From: Pedobacter sp. BS3
GTDB taxonomy: Bacteria; Bacteroidota; Bacteroidia; Sphingobacteriales; Sphingobacteriaceae
Assembly (NCBI RefSeq): GCF_008274585.1
Contig: NZ_VTRT01000001.1
Coordinates: 1-64,000, forward strand
Reading direction: 5' to 3'
DNA: 64,000 nt
Shown: positions 60,152 through 64,000 of the stretch, in pieces
Layout: each line of letters opens with the position of its first letter
Position numbering within the stretch: position 1 is the first letter of the stretch
Translations under genes and position numbers: made by a program
The notes under the pieces: model-generated
Told to the model about the DNA's origin: nothing
Databases searched by the model: none
What the model saw: the letters and a program-made list of their open reading frames with translations, nothing else

Positions 60152-61351
60152 ATGACAGAAATTGAAAAGTTGCTTAAAAGCAAAAACTATGACATCAGAC
60201 TTACCAATGATGCAAGATTTATGGACCAGAAATGCACACCAGATGTTGTTTGTATAATTGCTGACTGTGTTTTGAATTTAAGAGAAAACGAACCCCAAAA
60301 AGAGTTCATCGTGCAAGACATTTGGGATTCTCAATATTTCATCAAAAACGTAAAAGCAATATTCAATAAACCTTCTGCTACCAATCCAACAACACGAAGC
60401 GAATACGACAAGTTTATTCAGCAACCTTTAAGACTTTTGGCATATGCGGGAGTATTGGACATTGATAAGCGTGGAACTAAAAACTATTATAAAATTGCCA
60501 ATTTATCTGTGTTAGAATACATATCGTTGAAAGACCGAAACGCTTACAATTTTCTTTACCAATACTTTGTAAAAGTTTTATCAGATAGTGGTTTGCTCAA
60601 ATTTTTTGAAGTTTACAAAAACAAATATGAAAAGGGTAATTTAACACAGACAGATTTTGAAGATTTGCAAAAGCGTTTTATTAAATTCATTATCGGAAAT
60701 ACTGCAATTAACGGAGAAGTTGAAGTAAAACGTATTTATCCAAAATTACTAAACATCTACGCTTGCGAAAACAATTTGCCGGGTTCAATCAAAGGGCGAA
60801 TGTCAGAGAATGAATTTTACTATACAGACTTAATGTATAATCGAAAAAATTGGCGTGATTTATCAAAAGACAAAACCATTTCACGACAAGAAGCAAATGC
60901 AGAAAGCGAACAAAACGTATTACCTGATACTGCGTTTAATGCTTATTTGGTTCAAAAAGCAATGAACCAAATAAAGAAAATGTATTCTGAAAGCGAAGTC
61001 AAAGACCAATGGGCAAATGGAGATGCAACACAAGTTCATCACATTTTCCCGAAGAGCAAATTTCCACAACTTGCTCATTACTTGGAAAACTTAATTAAAC
61101 TAACAGCAACGCAACATTACACAAAAGCACACCCGAACAACAAGACAGATGCGATAAATCGCGATTATCAACTTGTTTGCTTACTTGCAAAATCAGACAG
61201 CATTGAAAAATCATTGAAAAAAAACGAACTCTATTACAGAAAGGAATCTTTCGTTTATTGCATAAACACAGGACTTGAACAAGATTTAAAAACTGATTTA
61301 ACTTTCAGACAAATTAAAACGGAATTAGCAACAATTTATAACGACTTATAA
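60152..61351 (+). CDS. HNH-type restriction endonuclease
   Basis: This 399-residue protein has an N-terminal region without known motifs. The C-terminal HNH nuclease has QVHHIFPKSKFP (H296, H297), LENLIKL (N313) and TQHYTKAHP (H322), the expected His-Asn-His metal-finger order. Its place directly after the dual methyltransferase makes it the cutting subunit. The N-terminal two-thirds are presumably the target-recognition part. The length is shorter than Eco31I-like type IIS enzymes, so equivalence to that group is not assured. The gene is AT-rich like its neighbours. Confidence 0.85.
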   Translation: MTEIEKLLKSKNYDIRLTNDARFMDQKCTPDVVCIIADCVLNLRENEPQKEFIVQDIWDSQYFIKNVKAIFNKPSATNPTTRSEYDKFIQQPLRLLAYAGVLDIDKRGTKNYYKIANLSVLEYISLKDRNAYNFLYQYFVKVLSDSGLLKFFEVYKNKYEKGNLTQTDFEDLQKRFIKFIIGNTAINGEVEVKRIYPKLLNIYACENNLPGSIKGRMSENEFYYTDLMYNRKNWRDLSKDKTISRQEANAESEQNVLPDTAFNAYLVQKAMNQIKKMYSESEVKDQWANGDATQVHHIFPKSKFPQLAHYLENLIKLTATQHYTKAHPNNKTDAINRDYQLVCLLAKSDSIEKSLKKNELYYRKESFVYCINTGLEQDLKTDLTFRQIKTELATIYNDL

Positions 61352-61362
61352 AAACATAAAAT

Positions 61363-61740
61363 ATGGCACAACACACTTTTGGAACAAAACAGCAAATTCA
61401 ATTTGCATCAGACAATGATTTTTTTGAAGCACTTGGATTTCTTTCAAAAAATGATGGGACAACCTCAATTCATTGGGAACACAATGAAAATCAAGGTGCT
61501 TGGGGAAGTGAAGGTAGAATTCATTGTTATAAAAATATCGCAAGTTTTCCAGCCTATTTCAGTAACGCCTTTTCAGCAGGGGTGAATAATATCGTGCACA
61601 GAATTAACTGTAATGAGTATATTGAATACCTTGCGACAAATCACGCAGTTCAGCTTGGACACAATCAAAACGTGACCGCAATTTTAGCTACAATTCCAGC
61701 CGTAAACATTGCAGACTTTAATCGAGGACTAACTTTATAG
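61363..61740 (+). CDS. Unknown small protein of the restriction-modification operon
   Basis: This 125-residue protein starts 11 bp after the nuclease stop and shares its AT-rich composition, so it is probably co-transcribed. It is soluble, with no signal peptide or membrane helix. A Trp- and Gly-rich patch (SIHWEHNENQGAWGSEGR) and a mixed alpha/beta composition are visible. I recognise no family. It could be an accessory subunit, an inhibitor or an unrelated cassette passenger. The right hairpin follows 16 bp later. Confidence 0.7.
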   Translation: MAQHTFGTKQQIQFASDNDFFEALGFLSKNDGTTSIHWEHNENQGAWGSEGRIHCYKNIASFPAYFSNAFSAGVNNIVHRINCNEYIEYLATNHAVQLGHNQNVTAILATIPAVNIADFNRGLTL

Positions 61741-61755
61741 GAATCGCCCCGTTTG

Positions 61756-61815
61756 GTGGCACATTTGCAAAACCGCACAAGCCCTAGCTAAAGCCAAGTT
61801 TTGCATAAGAGCCAC
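61756..61815. repeat. Right structured hairpin flanking the restriction-modification operon
   Basis: The outer arms are GTGGC (61756-61760) and GCCAC (61811-61815). A symmetric 5-base internal bulge is followed by inner arms TGCAAAAC (61766-61773) and GTTTTGCA (61798-61805), with a 24-base loop. It resembles the left hairpin at 57126-57190 in size, bulge symmetry and loop length. It lies just after the operon and could also stop its transcription. Confidence 0.75.
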
Positions 61816-61855
61816 CAATCCTGATCGGGCGAAGCTCCAGCTTCGTTCGCGTACA

Positions 61856-61883
61856 CTATAAGCTATGAACCATGAACTATAAG
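61856..61883. repeat. Four-unit heptamer repeat
   Basis: Units CTATAAG, CTATGAA, CCATGAA and CTATAAG lie directly after the stop codon of the following minus-strand gene. It is the fourth array of this kind in the window and marks the return from the island to core DNA. Confidence 0.75.
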
Positions 61884-61888
61884 CTTTT

Positions 61889-62203
61889 TTAGTCTTCCTC
61901 CACCGCGATATTGCTCAGGAACGCGGTCTTATGCTCATCAGAATAAGCGCCGTAAGCATCTATTAAAAGACCTTTGTGACCTTGTTTGCTTTCTATGGCG
62001 TAAAGCACCGAATTATCTTCCGGGTCAGACATACCTTCAAAGCGGTATACATGGGTGATCTTTAGATCTTCGGGGTTGAATTGCTGTCCGAGAGCGCCGC
62101 ACACCAGGCAGGTATCTTCAAAATGAAAATTGTAAGTGTAACCGCGGTTTTTTAAATCGTCTGCGGCTTCAGAAAGTGTTTCGTAAGAATGTTTTGGAGT
62201 CAT
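61889..62203 (-). CDS. Conserved small protein of unknown function
   Basis: This 104-residue protein begins KHSYETLSEAADDLKNRGYTYNF, of which TLSEAADDLKNRGYTYNF is the conserved start. It has a CLVCG motif and the block YRFEGMSDPEDNSVLYAIES. Relatives are sometimes labelled phosphoribosylpyrophosphate synthetase in automatic annotation, but no PRPP-binding motif is present and the protein is far too short. Soluble, possibly metal-binding through the two cysteines. It lies next to the NTF2-like gene on the same strand. Confidence 0.75.
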   Translation of the reverse strand: MTPKHSYETLSEAADDLKNRGYTYNFHFEDTCLVCGALGQQFNPEDLKITHVYRFEGMSDPEDNSVLYAIESKQGHKGLLIDAYGAYSDEHKTAFLSNIAVEED

Positions 62204-62258
62204 CGTGTTAAGGTTTTTTAATTAAAACGGTAAAGATTAACGTTTGTTTGCCTCAACT

Positions 62259-63131
62259 TTATTTTACAGGAATATACATTTCAAGCACGGTGTACCATTT
62301 ATAACCGGGCTGTAATTCCCAAACACGAATATAATTATACGAGGTGTTAATGCCGTTTTTAGTAGTTATGGCGTTTCCGTAGGTAAACGCCAGCTCGCCG
62401 CTATACGCCCGGTCGGCTTTAACAGGCTCGGAAGTGAGCTTAACGCCTTGTTTTGCCCAGAACGCTTTGACTGCTTTTTTACCGATAATGGGTTCGTAAC
62501 CCGGGAAAAGCAGGTGGACTTCGTCGGTTAAAAACTCATTGTAAGCAATGCTGTTATCAGCTTTCAGGATAGTAGCATACAGCTTATCGCTGCTGAAAAC
62601 AATATCTTCACGTTGCTGCAGCCGTGCTTCGCTGCGCTGGTGCATAAATTTTTCGCCGGTCGGGTTTAAAAAAGTAAGCTGTGGGTCTTTCACCGGTTTC
62701 TTATGCGATATACCGGCATCCAGCGCCAGCTTCCATACCCCTTTGTCGTTTTTTTTCCATACAGAAAGGTATTCGCCGTAGTATACGGCATCGTGTTGCG
62801 TGGTATCCCGGTAGGTATATGGCCCCGAAGTAAATCCCCAGTCGTCACTTTTGGATATTTTGGCAAAGGCAGGCTCCCAGCTCAGTATTCCCTTCTCAGG
62901 GTTATTTTTATAATAGGTTATTCCGTTTACAGGGTTTGGCCTGAAAACAACCGCATCCTCCAGTGCCAGCTTAAAAAAGGCTTTGTCAAATCCTTTTTCT
63001 TTGGCAAGCACCATAAAATAATTTTCTGCCGCTACCAGCTGACCCACCTTATCGGTTTTAACCTGGGCCCTGAGTGGCTGGCCGGCAATGTGTAATAACA
63101 GGAATATGGCAGCGCAGATGCTTTTCTTCAT
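62259..63131 (-). CDS. Exported protein with two NTF2/SnoaL-like domains
   Basis: This 290-residue protein has a signal peptide (AAIFLLLHIAGQPLRAQ). Two repeats of a DUF4440-type fold follow. Both are recognisable by an early helix with LALEDAVVFRPNP or FLTDEVHLLFPGYEPIIG, a (Y)(T/G)GEL/GEYLSVWKK strand, and a final WKLALDAG or YTVLEMYIPV. The fold often binds small hydrophobic ligands; enzyme activity cannot be deduced. It is probably periplasmic. A short gap separates it from cysS. Confidence 0.82.
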   Translation of the reverse strand: MKKSICAAIFLLLHIAGQPLRAQVKTDKVGQLVAAENYFMVLAKEKGFDKAFFKLALEDAVVFRPNPVNGITYYKNNPEKGILSWEPAFAKISKSDDWGFTSGPYTYRDTTQHDAVYYGEYLSVWKKNDKGVWKLALDAGISHKKPVKDPQLTFLNPTGEKFMHQRSEARLQQREDIVFSSDKLYATILKADNSIAYNEFLTDEVHLLFPGYEPIIGKKAVKAFWAKQGVKLTSEPVKADRAYSGELAFTYGNAITTKNGINTSYNYIRVWELQPGYKWYTVLEMYIPVK

Positions 63132-63167
63132 TTGAATATGTTAGCGATGTTTCAAAGGTGAAAATAG

Positions 63168-63200
63168 AAAATTCCGAACGGTTTCAGGATTCGGAATTTT
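63168..63200 (-). terminator. Terminator after cysS
   Basis: Perfect 11-bp arms AAAATTCCGAA (63168-63178) and TTCGGAATTTT (63190-63200) lie 26 bp after the cysS stop on the minus strand and lead into a T-rich stretch. Confidence 0.8.
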
Positions 63201-63226
63201 TAATAAACGTTATTTTATCCGATTAA

Positions 63227-64000
63227 TTATACTTTGCTCCAGGTAGTGCCTTCCTTGCTGTCTTTTAGCTGGATGCCTAATTCCTGCAGCTGAAGCCGTA
63301 TCTTATCAGATGTTGCATAATCTTTGTTGTTTTTTGCATCCAGCCGTAAACGGATAATGAAATCCATCAGTTTGCCAAAATCATCAGTTTGAGCCACTTC
63401 CTCTGTAAGGCCCAACACATCGAATACAAAATCCCGGATCAGGGTTTTCAGCATATCCAGGTTTTGCTGGTCTAATGAACCTTTACCATCGTAAACGGTG
63501 TTGATAATGCGCACAGCTTCAAACAGCTCGGCAATAAGTACCGGACTGTTAAAATCGTCGTTCATGGCCTGGTAGCAGCGTTCGCGGATATTGGTGATAT
63601 CAAAATCGGATGTTGCAGCAGGCGTTAGCTTATCAAGCAGGGCAATGGCGTTCATCAGCCGTTTGTATCCTTTATCCGAAGCATCGAGCGCCTCGTTAGA
63701 AAAATCAAGCGTACTGCGGTAATGCGCCTGAAGCATAAAAAAACGTACTGTCATGGGCGAATAGCCGCGTTCTAACAAAGGATGATTACCGGTAAACAGC
63801 TCCTGTGGCAGAAATCCGTTACCTGCCGATTTAGACATACGTGCACCGTTTACCGTAAGCATATTGGTATGTACCCAATATCTTGCCGGCTGCACATGAT
63901 GGCATGCCTGCGATTGAGCGATCTCATTGGTATGATGCGTTGCCGCCAGGTCCATACCGCCTCCGTGAATGTCGAACGTATCGCCCAGGTATTTGCTGCT
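63227..64000 (-). CDS. cysS: Cysteinyl-tRNA synthetase, C-terminal part (5' end outside the window)
   Basis: The open frame continues to the last base of the window; 257 codons are visible. The segment begins with KYLGDTFDIHGGGMDL, a landmark of class I cysteinyl-tRNA synthetases. It continues with the zinc-ligand His pair (HHTNEIAQSQA) and the KMSKS loop as RMSKSAGN. The helical anticodon-binding domain reads GYSPMTVRFFMLQAHYRS and onward. The enzyme charges tRNA-Cys. The tail LGIQLKDSKEGTTWS is normal for the family. Confidence 0.96.
   Translation of the reverse strand, partial: SSKYLGDTFDIHGGGMDLAATHHTNEIAQSQACHHVQPARYWVHTNMLTVNGARMSKSAGNGFLPQELFTGNHPLLERGYSPMTVRFFMLQAHYRSTLDFSNEALDASDKGYKRLMNAIALLDKLTPAATSDFDITNIRERCYQAMNDDFNSPVLIAELFEAVRIINTVYDGKGSLDQQNLDMLKTLIRDFVFDVLGLTEEVAQTDDFGKLMDFIIRLRLDAKNNKDYATSDKIRLQLQELGIQLKDSKEGTTWSKV

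Noticed and set aside
57126-61815. Integron attC sites flanking the restriction-modification operon
   Set aside because: The fold is suggestive, but the conserved core boxes (GTTRRRY and RYYYAAC as a pair at the ends) are not there and no integrase is in the window. Kept only as structured hairpins.
61889-62203. Phosphoribosylpyrophosphate synthetase
   Set aside because: Too short and without the PRPP-binding loop; the label seems to be a propagated error.

Overview
The window looks like a chromosomal piece of a Bacteroidota bacterium, most likely a Sphingobacteriaceae member (Mucilaginibacter/Pedobacter-like). The evidence is three SusC/SusD pairs, proteins ending in type IX secretion (T9SS) sorting domains, an alternative complex III (Act) operon joined to an aa3-type oxidase, TAnnTTTG-type -7 promoter elements, and intergenic gaps with degenerate heptanucleotide repeats. 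No tRNA, rRNA or CRISPR array was seen.

Region 1 (1-31535, all minus strand) is a large glycan-utilisation locus. In transcription order it holds SusC-1/SusD-1, SusC-2/SusD-2, a DUF1735-type surface lipoprotein, a Tat-exported phosphocholine-type phospholipase C, a GH49-like beta-helix lipoprotein, a second beta-helix protein, a sulfatase, three secreted proteins with a shared LamG-like module, SusC-3/SusD-3, and a cut-off gliding-motility/T9SS type B protein. Between two LamG-like genes lies a dead 3' fragment of a second GH49-like gene with REP-like palindromes beside it. No dedicated regulator (HTCS, SusR, ECF sigma/anti-sigma) lies in the window.

Region 2 (32093-36450) is housekeeping and small genes: DUF4286, rfbC, a DinB-like protein, a 67-residue coiled-coil membrane protein, an OmpA-type lipoprotein, DUF2461, DUF983 and a small CxxC membrane protein. 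Repeats fill the gaps.

Region 3 (36529-53159, minus strand) is the aerobic respiratory chain. ActA-B-C-D-E-F, CoxB and CoxA form one operon ending in a strong terminator. Then come heme A synthase (ctaA), heme O synthase (ctaB/cyoE), two subunit III genes, subunit IV, a SCO copper chaperone and a DUF420 (CtaM-like) assembly protein. The Act complex oxidises quinol and passes electrons to the oxidase; the later genes make heme A and the copper centres. A deoxyhypusine-synthase-like gene and a LOG-family gene follow upstream.

Region 4 (55388 to about 61850) is an acquired island. The last 153 bp of the LOG gene are repeated on the far side of a RhuM-family gene. Next to this is an AT-rich four-gene restriction-modification operon: an XRE controller, one polypeptide carrying both a cytosine-C5 and an adenine-N6 methyltransferase, an HNH nuclease and an unknown small protein. 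Its promoter is a near-ideal Bacteroidota promoter overlapped by an inverted-repeat operator. Two structured hairpins of similar architecture bracket the operon. The window ends with a conserved small protein, a double NTF2-like protein and the 3' part of cysS.
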